Below, one piece after another: positions 9,669-18,792 of a stretch of DNA of 64,000 nt. The stretch comes from Kibdelosporangium banguiense. GTDB lineage: Bacteria; Actinomycetota; Actinomycetes; Mycobacteriales; Pseudonocardiaceae. Under the pieces are notes generated by a model. That model made no database searches. It was not told the origin of the DNA and was given only the letters and a program-made list of their open reading frames with translations. The first letter of the stretch is position 1. Every line of letters begins with the position of its first letter. The stretch is from NCBI RefSeq assembly GCF_017876405.1, contig NZ_JAGINW010000001.1:434001-498000 (forward strand), in the 5' to 3' direction. The translations under genes were made by a program, and so were the position numbers.

Positions 9669-10019
9669 ATGCCTGAGCCGGTCCTGGTCGCCATCTCCGC
9701 CGCACTCGCCGGCAAGGCGGTCACATCGTTCTACGACTTCGTCCGCAACAAGATCAGCGGACGCCGTCAGGCCGTGGCCGCGCTGGAGGCGGCCGACGGC
9801 AAGGCCAAGGAGTCGCCCGAGGTCCAGGCGCTGGCGGGCGAACTGGCCACCATCGTGGCCGAGGACCCCGAGTTCGGCACCGAGCTGCGGGAACGCTGGG
9901 CTTCCGTGCAGAACGTCGACCACAGCACCAACACGACCATCAACTCCGTGTCAGGCACCGCCTCGGGCCCCGTCATCCAGACTCAGACCATCACCGGCGG
10001 CATCAACATCGGCCGCTAG
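9669..10019 (+). CDS. small protein with helical N-terminus and amyloid-signalling-like C-terminal motif
   Basis: A protein of 116 residues with AAGGGG 7 bases before its ATG. Residues 1-80 are alpha-helical and charged with a small-residue N-terminal segment (LVAISAALAGKAV). Residues 84-115 are polar and beta-rich, with NTTINSVSGTASG followed by PVIQTQTITGGINIG. Glycine-spaced V-I-Q repeats of this kind occur in actinobacteria at the end of NLR-like, TIR or protease proteins and resemble RHIM-related pseudo-palindromic amyloid motifs. Here the motif stands with only a helical domain. Neighbours (ArsR upstream, thioesterase downstream, opposite strand) give no partner. The assignment is by motif resemblance only. 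Confidence 0.55.
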   Translation: MPEPVLVAISAALAGKAVTSFYDFVRNKISGRRQAVAALEAADGKAKESPEVQALAGELATIVAEDPEFGTELRERWASVQNVDHSTNTTINSVSGTASGPVIQTQTITGGINIGR

Positions 10020-10031
10020 ACCAGGGAAGAA

Positions 10032-10829
10032 TCAGCCCCGGGGAAGGCGGACGGCAGCGAACTGGGTGGCCTGTGCGACGAGCCGCCCGCTGCTGTCCCA
10101 TGCGAACGCGGTCTCGTCCATGCGGTCACCACCGAGCTCGTTGGCGTGCATCCGCACAGCGACTGAGCCCGGCATGGGCAGCCTGCGGATGTAGGCGGAC
10201 ATCTGCAGGGTCGGCGCCCAGCCCGGCACACCGAGGTCGAAGCTCACCGGCGGGGCCGGGTCCAGTGCCACGAGCAGGCTCAACGGATCCCAGTCGGAGC
10301 CGTCGGCCAGTCGCTGCCAGGTCGCGATGGCACCTTGCCTGGACGGCTGGGCGACGGTGAAGCCGACCACCGCCGGATCGATCCGGTTGTCGACCACCTC
10401 CATCAGCGGCACCTTGAAGCCCGGCGCCTCGACCGGCACACGCAGGCAGTCCTCCTCGCGCGGCAGTGGCGCGTGCGCAGGGCCGGTCCACCACGCGTCG
10501 TCCTCGGTCAGCGTTCCCTGCGTGACCAGGGACTCCACACAGACCACGCCGTTCTGCGTCAACCGGCTGCGCAGCTGGGTCATGCTGCGGCCCGCCTTGA
10601 GCGCCTCGACCTGCAGCGTCGCCGGACCCGGTTCAGGCGCGGCCGGGAAGCTCGCACTGATCGCCGTCAGGTGCGGGTGGCCGGCCAGCTCGGCGGCGGC
10701 ACGGGCAACGACTGCGAGCAGGTAGCCGCCGTGAAGTTTCGTGCCGATGCTCCACTGAGCGTCCAGCGCGATCGTGAACTCCCCCGGCCCGGCCGCGTGG
10801 ATGGCCGTGGCCTCTTTGAAGTTGCCCAT
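10032..10829 (-). CDS. acyl-CoA thioesterase family protein (double hotdog)
   Basis: A protein of 265 residues with the tandem hotdog fold of the TesB-like/4HBT_3 family. The first hotdog contains QWSIGTKLHGGYLLAVVARA, with the HGG that begins the long hotdog helix, and the second contains the APTLQMSAYIRRLPMPG strand set typical of these proteins. It is predicted to hydrolyse or bind acyl-CoA thioesters in the cytoplasm; substrate unknown. Gene ends are convergent with the small protein gene at 9669 (12 bases apart) and divergent from hypF. AGGTAGG precedes the ATG at 10829. A dyad in the divergent region suggests local control. Confidence 0.83.
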   Translation of the reverse strand: MGNFKEATAIHAAGPGEFTIALDAQWSIGTKLHGGYLLAVVARAAAELAGHPHLTAISASFPAAPEPGPATLQVEALKAGRSMTQLRSRLTQNGVVCVESLVTQGTLTEDDAWWTGPAHAPLPREEDCLRVPVEAPGFKVPLMEVVDNRIDPAVVGFTVAQPSRQGAIATWQRLADGSDWDPLSLLVALDPAPPVSFDLGVPGWAPTLQMSAYIRRLPMPGSVAVRMHANELGGDRMDETAFAWDSSGRLVAQATQFAAVRLPRG

Positions 10830-10848
10830 GACCTACCTTGACACCGAC

Positions 10849-10867
10849 AACTTGTCAGCGTCAAGTT
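10849..10867. promoter_or_regulatory. dyad between thioesterase gene and hypF
   Basis: AACTTG-TCAGCGT-CAAGTT, a perfect 6-bp inverted repeat with a 7-base spacer; an overlapping CTTGAC (10837-10842) repeats the half-site. It lies 20-38 bases upstream of the thioesterase start and 34 bases before hypF, in a position to control either. Confidence 0.4.
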
Positions 10868-10900
10868 ACCACCTCTTGCCCCACGGAGGAGACTGTGGGG

Positions 10901-13102
10901 ATGACCCGGCAGATCCGGCGGGATGTGCGTGTCGAAGGCGTGGTGCAGGGCGTCGGCTTCCGGCCGTTCGTCTACTCGCTTGCCACCGGTCTCGGCCTGG
11001 CCGGACGGGTCGGCAACGACGTCGACGGCGTGTTCGTGGAGATCGAGGGCCCCGGTCCGCAGGTGGACGCGTTCCTGGTCGCCCTGCGCCGCGACGCGCC
11101 GCCACTGGCCGAGATCGAACGGATCACAGTGGCGACGGCCGAGGTCAGCGGCACCGCCGGATTCACGATCGCACCCAGCGAGGCGGGCGGAGTTCGCCGG
11201 ACCCTGGTCTCCGCGGACACCGCGACCTGCGCTGACTGCTTACGGGAACTACATGATCCCAGCGACCGGCGATTCGGGTACGCGTTCATCAACTGCACCA
11301 ACTGCGGCCCCCGGTTCACGATCATCCAGGACGTCCCCTACGACCGTCCATTCACGACAATGGCCGGGTTCGAGATGTGCGCCGCGTGCGCCGAGGAGTA
11401 CCACGACCCCGGCAATCGCCGGTTCCACGCACAGCCGACCTGTTGTCCCGCATGCGGTCCACAGCTGAGCCTGGTGCCGCGAAACGGCGATCCGATCACC
11501 GGCTGCGCCGAGTTGCTCCTAGCCGGGAAGATCGTGGCGATCAAAGGTCTCGGCGGCTACCACCTGTCCGCACTGGCCACCGACGAGACCGCGACAGCCG
11601 AGTTGAGACGGCGTAAACACCGTGAGGACAAGCCTTTCGCGGTGATGGTGTCCAGTGTGGATGAGGCTCGCCGACTGTGCGAGGTGGACGATCCCGCGTT
11701 GCTCACCCAGCGGGCCCGGCCGATTGTCCTGCTGCCCAAGCGAACCGAGCTAGCGGCCGCCGTCGCACCCGGCAACCGCCATCTCGGGATCATGCTCGCG
11801 TACACCCCGCTGCATCACCTGCTGCTCGAAGCCGTGGCCGCACCGATCGTGCTCACGAGCGGGAACGTCTCCGACGAACCGATCGCCTACGAGGACGACG
11901 ACGCCTTCGACCGATTGGCAGGCATCGCGGACGCGTTCCTGACCCACGACCGGGCGATCCACATCCGTACCGACGACTCCGTGATCCGGCCGTCGGGTGT
12001 GGTCCGGCGGTCCCGTGGGTTCGCGCCAGAGCCAGTGAGCCTGCCCTGGCGTGCCGACCGTTCGGTGCTGGCGTGCGGGGCCGAGCTGAAGAACACGTTC
12101 TGCCTGTTGAAAGAGCAGCACGCGTTCGTGTCGCACCACATCGGGGATCTGGAGAACTACGAGACACTCCGGTCGTTCACCAGCGGGATCGAGCACTTCT
12201 CCCGGCTGTTCGACATCCGGCCGCAAGTGGTCGCCCATGACCTGCATCCGGAGTATCTCTCGACCAAGTACGCGCTGGAGCTCATCGGCGTGGATCTGAT
12301 CGGCGTCCAGCACCACCACGCGCATATCGTTTCCTGCCTGGCGGACAACGGGATTGACACAACTGTCATCGGAGTCGCCTTCGACGGCCTGGGTTACGGG
12401 ACCGACGGCACGATCTGGGGCGGTGAGTTCCTGCTCGCCGACCGGACTTCGTTCCAGCGCATCGGGCATCTGGCACCGATTCCGATGCCCGGCGGGACAG
12501 CGGCGATCAAACAGCCCTGGCGAATGGCAGCCGCCTACCTGGATGCCGCGTACTCCGGCAATCCGCCGGAGAGGCTCATGGGCCCGGACTCACAACAGAT
12601 GATCTCGTTGGCCCGCAGCGGAATAAACTCGCCACTCACGTCAAGTGCGGGGCGGCTGTTCGACGCGGCGGCGGCACTGGTCGGCGTCCGGGACACGGTG
12701 AACTACGAAGGACAGGCCGCGATCGAGTTCGAACAGCTCGCAGACCCGGGAGAACAAGGGGCCTATCAGGCTGCGATTCTCGACGGCGTGGTGTCCGGTG
12801 TGGACATCATCCGGTCAGTGGCCGAGGATTTGCTCGCCGATGTTCCACCCGCGGTGATCGCAGGAAGGTTCCACAACTCCGTCGCCAGAATTATCGCCGA
12901 GTCGTGTGCACGAGCACGTGACGAGCACGACGTGTCGACGGTGGCCTTGTCCGGCGGGGTGTTCCAGAACATGCTGCTACGCGACCGCGCGGTAGACCTG
13001 CTGACACGCAAGGGTTTCCGGGTTCTGACGCATTCCAGGGTACCCACCAACGATGGCGGCATCAGTCTCGGTCAGGCCGTAATCGCCGCCACCGTCAAAT
13101 GA
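10901..13102 (+). CDS. hypF: carbamoyltransferase HypF, [NiFe]-hydrogenase maturation
   Basis: HypF makes the thiocarbamate on HypE that becomes the cyanide ligand of the hydrogenase iron. All domains are present in order: acylphosphatase-like (VEGVVQGVGFRPFVYSLA), two zinc fingers (CADC...CTNCGPRF and CAAC...CCPACGP), YrdC-like (GKIVAIKGLGGYHLSA with KHREDKPFAVM) and the Kae1-like carbamoyltransferase domain (QHHHAHIVSCLADNG, FDGLGYGTDGTIWGGE, VALSGGVFQNMLL). The length of 734 residues is normal. The ATG at 10901 is 10 bases after GGAGGA; a GTG at 10895 is also in frame. It is separated from the hyp operon at 20-27 kb and convergent with the leftward hydrogenase arm (4 bases between stops). 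Confidence 0.96.
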   Translation: MTRQIRRDVRVEGVVQGVGFRPFVYSLATGLGLAGRVGNDVDGVFVEIEGPGPQVDAFLVALRRDAPPLAEIERITVATAEVSGTAGFTIAPSEAGGVRRTLVSADTATCADCLRELHDPSDRRFGYAFINCTNCGPRFTIIQDVPYDRPFTTMAGFEMCAACAEEYHDPGNRRFHAQPTCCPACGPQLSLVPRNGDPITGCAELLLAGKIVAIKGLGGYHLSALATDETATAELRRRKHREDKPFAVMVSSVDEARRLCEVDDPALLTQRARPIVLLPKRTELAAAVAPGNRHLGIMLAYTPLHHLLLEAVAAPIVLTSGNVSDEPIAYEDDDAFDRLAGIADAFLTHDRAIHIRTDDSVIRPSGVVRRSRGFAPEPVSLPWRADRSVLACGAELKNTFCLLKEQHAFVSHHIGDLENYETLRSFTSGIEHFSRLFDIRPQVVAHDLHPEYLSTKYALELIGVDLIGVQHHHAHIVSCLADNGIDTTVIGVAFDGLGYGTDGTIWGGEFLLADRTSFQRIGHLAPIPMPGGTAAIKQPWRMAAAYLDAAYSGNPPERLMGPDSQQMISLARSGINSPLTSSAGRLFDAAAALVGVRDTVNYEGQAAIEFEQLADPGEQGAYQAAILDGVVSGVDIIRSVAEDLLADVPPAVIAGRFHNSVARIIAESCARARDEHDVSTVALSGGVFQNMLLRDRAVDLLTRKGFRVLTHSRVPTNDGGISLGQAVIAATVK

Positions 13103-13106
13103 GTTC

Positions 13107-13352
13107 TCAGGCTGCCTGTTGTTCCTGCTGCGCGGCGATCCGGTCGAAGACACCGCTCAGTACTTTCCCGGCACCGCCGTTCATCAGCTGACGGGCGGCC
13201 TTGCCGGCCATCGACACCCCGACAGAGACCGCCTGACGGACTTCTGGGGAGGTGCTGACAGCGTTCCATGAGTCACGCAGCTTCGCCAGGCCGTCACGGC
13301 CCTGTTGCGTGCCCACCACGAATCCGATCGCGAACCCGATCACGGTCTCCAT
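13107..13352 (-). CDS. 81-residue hydrogenase-operon protein, function unknown
   Basis: The sequence begins with a short glycine-rich hydrophobic segment (VIGFAIGFVVGTQQG) like YtxH-type proteins, continues as an amphipathic helix (KLRDSWNAVSTSPEVRQAVS) and ends in a Gln/Ala tail. It is the last gene of the leftward hydrogenase arm; its ATG lies one base after the stop of the 34-residue gene, so translation is probably coupled. Operon position suggests a role in hydrogenase membrane attachment or stability, which is inference only. Confidence 0.72.
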   Translation of the reverse strand: METVIGFAIGFVVGTQQGRDGLAKLRDSWNAVSTSPEVRQAVSVGVSMAGKAARQLMNGGAGKVLSGVFDRIAAQQEQQAA

Positions 13353-13353
13353 G

Positions 13354-13458
13354 TCACATCTCGCGGATCTCGAGGTATCGCTTGATGTCCGGCAGTGACT
13401 GGACGACAGCGGCCACCAGCATGGCGATCGCGACTGCCTTGACCATTCGAATGACCAT
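13354..13458 (-). CDS. 34-residue single-helix protein (DUF6893-like)
   Basis: A very small gene: the ATG at 13458 directly follows the TAA of the DUF6084 gene and has the strong AAGGAGGAG ribosome site 5 bases upstream. The protein has one hydrophobic helix (VKAVAIAMLVAAVVQSLPD) followed by a basic, Ile/Arg-rich end (IKRYLEIREM). This resembles the small DUF6893-type proteins of actinobacteria. It is preceded and followed by hydrogenase-operon genes with 0- and 1-base spacing, so it is very likely translated. A single-pass peptide of this kind could anchor or tune the hydrogenase complex; that is inference. Confidence 0.72.
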   Translation of the reverse strand: MVIRMVKAVAIAMLVAAVVQSLPDIKRYLEIREM

Positions 13459-14106
13459 TTACTCCTCCTTCACGTCCTCTCCTGCCCGTTTCAGCAGCTC
13501 GGTAAGAGCGCTTTCCCATGTGGGCAAGGCGTTGCGGGTCTTGAACCGGCGCAGATCGTCCATGGTCTCCCGGTGCACCAGAAGCCAGGCCGCGTTCGGG
13601 AAGTGCACGTCGATCGTCTCCCGCCACACCTTCGCCGGCAGCGGATACGACGTCTCCTTGTGCCACGGCACTTGTTGCACCTGGAGTTTGCCGTCCGTCG
13701 TGCCGAACACCGTGCCACTGAACAGCAACAGCATCGGGACAACGCCGTCCTGCAGACCGTGAAAGTACTTTGTGGACGCTATCTCCAGGTCGTAGGTCAC
13801 CGGCAGCGGGAGATCGACCGTGGTGCTCCCGGAGAAGCCCGGCACCATCAGCGACAGGTTGGCCAGCTGCAACGGCTTCAACGTGTCCGCCCAGCGGGCC
13901 GTCTCGCCGAACAGGTCGTTGAGATTCTCCGCCTCTTGCGCCGAATAGCGCCTGCGGTTCGGCTCGATCCTGATCTGGCAGCGCAACGCGATCGCTTCCA
14001 CGCGCTGGCCCTCGGTCTCGGTGATACGCAGTTCCAACGTCATCGAGGGCGATGCGGAATACCGCTCGACGCGCGCGCCGACGCAGTCGAAGACCAGATC
14101 AGTCAC
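13459..14106 (-). CDS. DUF6084 family hydrogenase-associated protein
   Basis: A protein of 215 residues that matches the DUF6084 pattern found in actinobacterial group 1h hydrogenase operons. Recognisable features are VFDCVGARVERYSASPSM at the N-terminus, LRCQIRIEPNRRRYS in the middle, and FPNAAWLLVHRETMDDLRRF near the end. The many beta strands suggest an all-beta fold. The GTG start lies 1 base after the stop of the DUF5947 gene with GGAGGC as ribosome site. The biochemical function is unknown; constant linkage to hhyL suggests assembly, maturation or electron transfer. Confidence 0.83.
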   Translation of the reverse strand: MTDLVFDCVGARVERYSASPSMTLELRITETEGQRVEAIALRCQIRIEPNRRRYSAQEAENLNDLFGETARWADTLKPLQLANLSLMVPGFSGSTTVDLPLPVTYDLEIASTKYFHGLQDGVVPMLLLFSGTVFGTTDGKLQVQQVPWHKETSYPLPAKVWRETIDVHFPNAAWLLVHRETMDDLRRFKTRNALPTWESALTELLKRAGEDVKEE

Positions 14107-14107
14107 G

Positions 14108-14731
14108 TCACGCCTCCAGTCCGAACGGCTTCGCCTTGGACCGGATATCGGCGAAGAAGGCGTCTATCCGCTCCCGCGCCTCCTCGCCGCCGTCAAATCC
14201 CTTCCAGTACAGCCGGACCGTGCCGACCAGTTGATAACACGCGTCGATCGGGACCAAGTAGCACTCCACATCAGACTCGACCTGGCGGATCAGGATCGCC
14301 TCCACTTCCGGCCGGGCTTGGCCCAGCATCGGGTGTGCCCGCGTGAGCCCGCTCCACACATCCAGGTCCAGCAGGCACTCGGTGGCCCCGGCCGGGCTCG
14401 GGTAGAACACTCCGAGCCCGGAATCGCCGCGCAGAAAGAAAGCCGTACTGATCGGCAGGCCGAGGCCCTGCCATTCCTGCGGTGTCAGGCCTGGTCCGAC
14501 GAGATACCGGTCAGGCACAGCACGGTATCTTCCGTTGTCGCCCTTGACGAACAGCAGATAGCAAGGGCGGCAGGCGCACATCAGGGACCTGTGCTCGACG
14601 TCGACCACATGCCCGTGCTCGGGTGCGACCTGCGCCGTGCACATCTCACAGCGCTCAACCTGTTGCTGAACCGCAACGGGTTCAGCCGCAGCAGGCTGAG
14701 CGCCGACGAATCTCCGCAGACGGGACGTCAC
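14108..14731 (-). CDS. DUF5947 family hydrogenase-associated protein
   Basis: A protein of about 207 residues carrying two conserved Cys pairs near the N-terminus, CEMC and CRPC (with MCACRPCYLLF), which could bind a metal or an FeS cluster. The rest contains FFLRGDSGLGVFYPSPAGATE and ends in a domain rich in conserved Trp/Tyr. This is the DUF5947 pattern, regularly found in group 1h hydrogenase clusters next to a NifU-like gene. The GTG at 14731 overlaps the NifU stop as GTGA, pointing to coupled translation; an upstream in-frame ATG at 14758 is less likely. Confidence 0.83.
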   Translation of the reverse strand: MTSRLRRFVGAQPAAAEPVAVQQQVERCEMCTAQVAPEHGHVVDVEHRSLMCACRPCYLLFVKGDNGRYRAVPDRYLVGPGLTPQEWQGLGLPISTAFFLRGDSGLGVFYPSPAGATECLLDLDVWSGLTRAHPMLGQARPEVEAILIRQVESDVECYLVPIDACYQLVGTVRLYWKGFDGGEEARERIDAFFADIRSKAKPFGLEA

Positions 14732-15291
14732 GACACCTCTGCCTTGGTAGCGGGACACACGACTCCTGGTGCGTGCCAGTCCGGCGGCGGGCCCATCCGT
14801 ACCTGCAACAGGCCCGGCTCATCAGAAACCGCACCGGCCACCTCGATGCCGTTGAGATCCGGCGCCGCCTGCCTGATCGCGGTCTCGATGGCCGTCTTGA
14901 CGGTCAACGTGGACGACGGGCATCCCTCGCAGCTTCCTTCCAGCCGAAGCTGAGCGATGCCTTCGTCGTCCACACCGAGGAACTCCACACCGCCGGCGTG
15001 CGAACCGAGAAACGGCCGCACGCCGTCCAGTGCCTGCTGGATCCGGGTGTCCACGTCGACCGGATGCAGATCGTGCAGCAAGAACAGACTCTCCACCAGG
15101 TCGTCCTTGACGAGCCTGGCCATCAGGTCCTTCTCGTCGGAGATCATCCCGGCGATCCTGGTCAGCCCTTCGCCATACATCTGCACGAGCAGACGGACCA
15201 GTTCCTCGGCGATCTCCTTGTCCTTGCCGGGCCGCAACGACTCGAGCAGATGCTCGATCTGATCACCGACACCTTGCGGGTTGGTCGCCAT
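14728..15291 (-). CDS. NifU-like FeS scaffold protein of the hydrogenase operon
   Basis: A protein of 187 residues. The N-terminal half is a helical region (residues 1-75); the C-terminal half is a NifU/Nfu domain with RPFLGSHAGGVEFLGVDD and the cluster-binding LEGSCEGCPSSTLT, whose CxxC assembles or carries a [4Fe-4S] cluster. In this operon it is likely dedicated to supplying FeS clusters to the small subunit. It starts 3 bases after the large-subunit stop and overlaps the DUF5947 gene by 4 bases, so it belongs to the same transcript. Confidence 0.88.
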   Translation of the reverse strand: MATNPQGVGDQIEHLLESLRPGKDKEIAEELVRLLVQMYGEGLTRIAGMISDEKDLMARLVKDDLVESLFLLHDLHPVDVDTRIQQALDGVRPFLGSHAGGVEFLGVDDEGIAQLRLEGSCEGCPSSTLTVKTAIETAIRQAAPDLNGIEVAGAVSDEPGLLQVRMGPPPDWHAPGVVCPATKAEVS

Positions 15292-15294
15292 GGC

Positions 15295-17088
15295 TTACTC
15301 GTACTCGCCGTTGAAGGCGTGCGGTGTGTGCAGCTTCTTGAGCACCTTTCCGGTTCCGAGGGACATGTGCACACCGCAGGGCAGACACGGGTCGAAGCTG
15401 CGCACAGCCCGCATGATGTCGATGCCTTTGAAGTTCTCCGGGGTGTTCTCCTCGAAGATCGGGGTGTTCTGCACCGCGTCCTCGTACGGCCCTGGTGTTC
15501 CGTAGACATCGCGGACGCTGCCGTTCCACGGCGTCGGCGGGTACGGGTGATAGTTGGCGATCTTGCCGCCACGGATCACCATGTGGTGCGACAGCACACC
15601 GCGGACCGCCTCGGTGAAGCCACAACTGACCGACTCGTCAGGAACCTTGAACTGCTCCCAGGTCTTGGTGTTGCCACCACGGATCTCACTGAGTGCTTGC
15701 TGACAGAAGTGCAATGCCAGTGCAGCCGAGTACGCCTGGAAGTACGTCCGCGCACGGTTGCGCTCGAGCGCGTTGCTCCATTGCGGGATCTTCCACTCGA
15801 AGGTCACTTCCGGCTTGGTGGCCGTGCGCGGCAGGTTGATCAGTACACTGTGGCCGGTCGCCTTGACGTTCGGCGTGTCCACCAGGCCGGCCAGCGCGGT
15901 CGTCCACAGGCGCGCGATCGGGCCGCCACCGGTGTCCAGCGGCAGGTAATCCTTGCCGTCGAACCAGCGCGGCGACATCGTCCACGAGTACTTGTCGTCG
16001 AAGTCGCGCTTGGCCGGCCGCGGGATGGTGTGCTGGTTCCACGGGTGCCTGCGGTCCACCTGGTTGCCCAGCGGGTCGCGGGTCACGAACATCTCCTGGT
16101 CTTCCCAGTCCTCGTAGAACGAGTGCCCCAACAGGATCCGGATGCCCAGGTTGATGTCCACGAGGCTGGTGGTCACGAGTTTGCCGTCGACGACCACACC
16201 GGGCGTGACGAACATCTTGCGGCCCCACGCCTGCATGTTCTCGTAGGTGAAGTCGCAGTACTCCGGGTTGTTGAGACTGCCCCAGCAGCCCAGCAGGATG
16301 CGGCGCTGGCCGACCTTCTCGTAGCCGGGCAGGGCCTCGTAGAAGAAGTCGAAGAGGTCGTCGTGCATCGGCACGACCCGCTTCATGAACTCCACGTACC
16401 GCATCAGCCTGGTCAGGTAGTCGGTGAACAGCTGGACGGTCGCGACCGTGCCGACACCGCCGGGGTACAAAGTGGACGGATGGACGTGCCTGCCTTCCAT
16501 CAGGCAGAACATCTCCCGGGTGTACCGGCTGACGTGCAGTGCCTCGCGGTAGAACTCGCCTTCCAGCGGGTTGAGCGACCGCATGATGTCGCCGATCGTC
16601 CGGAAACCGTGCTCGCCCGCGTGCGGGGCCTCGGTGCGGTTGGCCAGTTCCAGCACACCGGGATTGGTCTCGGCGACCATCTTCTCGCAGTAGTCGACGC
16701 CGACCAGGTTCTCCTGGAAGATGTTGTGGTCGAACATGTACTCGGCGGCCTCACCGAGGTTGATGATCCACTCGCCGAGGTGCGGCGGGCGCACGCCGTA
16801 GGCCATGTTCTGGTTGTAGACCGAGCACGTCGCGTGGTTGTCACCGCAGATCCCGCAGATCCGGCTGGTGATGAAGTGCGCGTCGCGCGGGTCCTTGCCC
16901 TTCATGAAGATGCTGTAGCCACGGAAGATCGACGAGGTGCTGTGGCACTCCACGACTTCCTTCGCCTTGAAGTCGATCTTCGTGTAGATGCCCAGGCTGC
17001 CCACGATCCTGGTGACCGGGTCCCACGCCATCTCGGTGAGTTCGCGGCCTTCGGTCGGATCGGTCTCCTGGCGTTTGGTGCTGGTCAT
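15295..17088 (-). CDS. hhyL: [NiFe]-hydrogenase large subunit, actinobacterial group 1h type
   Basis: The catalytic subunit of an H2-uptake hydrogenase, 597 residues. The two nickel-binding Cys pairs are RICGICGDNH (Cys78 and Cys81) and DPCLPCGVH (Cys568 and Cys571). A 23-residue tail follows His574, the expected cut site of the maturation protease encoded at 22928. Length, the AWDPVTRIVGSLG start and the gene neighbours match the high-affinity, oxygen-tolerant hydrogenases that oxidise atmospheric H2 in actinobacteria (group 1h, formerly group 5). Activity would feed electrons to the respiratory chain during starvation. First genes of the operon are small then large subunit. Confidence 0.96.
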   Translation of the reverse strand: MTSTKRQETDPTEGRELTEMAWDPVTRIVGSLGIYTKIDFKAKEVVECHSTSSIFRGYSIFMKGKDPRDAHFITSRICGICGDNHATCSVYNQNMAYGVRPPHLGEWIINLGEAAEYMFDHNIFQENLVGVDYCEKMVAETNPGVLELANRTEAPHAGEHGFRTIGDIMRSLNPLEGEFYREALHVSRYTREMFCLMEGRHVHPSTLYPGGVGTVATVQLFTDYLTRLMRYVEFMKRVVPMHDDLFDFFYEALPGYEKVGQRRILLGCWGSLNNPEYCDFTYENMQAWGRKMFVTPGVVVDGKLVTTSLVDINLGIRILLGHSFYEDWEDQEMFVTRDPLGNQVDRRHPWNQHTIPRPAKRDFDDKYSWTMSPRWFDGKDYLPLDTGGGPIARLWTTALAGLVDTPNVKATGHSVLINLPRTATKPEVTFEWKIPQWSNALERNRARTYFQAYSAALALHFCQQALSEIRGGNTKTWEQFKVPDESVSCGFTEAVRGVLSHHMVIRGGKIANYHPYPPTPWNGSVRDVYGTPGPYEDAVQNTPIFEENTPENFKGIDIMRAVRSFDPCLPCGVHMSLGTGKVLKKLHTPHAFNGEYE

Positions 17089-17097
17089 GGCTTCCTC

Positions 17098-18141
<1,044 letters not shown>

Positions 18142-18217
18142 CATGAGCTCCAGAAATGCGTCCGGGGAGAAATTCCAGCTGACCGGACAAACGTTAGCCC
18201 TGGCCGGGTGCGGCAGC

Positions 18218-18230
18218 AAGACATAGTCTT
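18218..18230. promoter_or_regulatory. operator-like dyad in the hydrogenase divergent promoter
   Basis: AAGAC-ATA-GTCTT, a perfect 5-bp inverted repeat in the 110-base region between hhyS and the XRE regulator gene. It is a reasonable candidate binding site for that regulator. Confidence 0.4.
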
Positions 18231-18251
18231 ACCTCAGCTTGAAAGGGGTTG

Positions 18252-18764
18252 ATGCACTTGACCGAGCCCATCCGACCGACGGTTGAGGTGCTCCCCCTCG
18301 TTGTCGTGTCCAAAACATTTCCCGCCCGGCCGTCGTCGATTCCAGAAATCCAGGAATTCGTCCGCGGCAGTTTGAACGAGTCACCGCTGACCGAAGAAGG
18401 CAACCGCGAAGTCACGCAAACGGTGTTTCGCGCGCTGCTGGACGCGGCCGGCCCGGTGGGCACGATTCAGATCTCGTTCCGGATCTTTCCCGAGCATGTC
18501 GAGATCGACGTCCTGCACTCGCATTCGGGCCTGCCAAGGGACCCGACCACCGACGGCAACGGCCAGCGCACCGCTGACAGCAACAATTTCGCCGAATGGA
18601 TGACCGAGGTCCTGCGCCGCGAAGGCCTGACGCCGCAGGACGTCGCCAAGCAACTGGGCGTCTCGGTACGCACGGTGAGCAGGTGGGTCGGCGGCGAGAC
18701 CGAGCCCAGGATGCGTGACCTGCGCAGGCTGCAGGAACGGTTCGGGGACCTGCCTCTGGCGTGA
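18252..18764 (+). CDS. XRE-type regulator with extra N-terminal domain, next to the hydrogenase operon
   Basis: A protein of about 170 residues. Residues 1-105 form a mixed domain (EIQEFVRGSLNESPLTEEG, GPVGTIQISFRIFPEHVEI) that loosely resembles the ATPase fold of anti-sigma factors but lacks its nucleotide motifs. Residues 112-165 form a helix-turn-helix: LRREGLTPQDVAKQLGVSVR then TVSRWVGGETEPRMRDLRRL. Divergent placement 110 bases from hhyS makes it the likely regulator of the hydrogenase operon. The ATG at 18252 follows AAAGGGG; a TTG immediately before it is also possible. Confidence 0.78.
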   Translation: MHLTEPIRPTVEVLPLVVVSKTFPARPSSIPEIQEFVRGSLNESPLTEEGNREVTQTVFRALLDAAGPVGTIQISFRIFPEHVEIDVLHSHSGLPRDPTTDGNGQRTADSNNFAEWMTEVLRREGLTPQDVAKQLGVSVRTVSRWVGGETEPRMRDLRRLQERFGDLPLA

Positions 18765-18792
18765 CGAGTGCCGGGAGTCCTACCGTGCGTAC

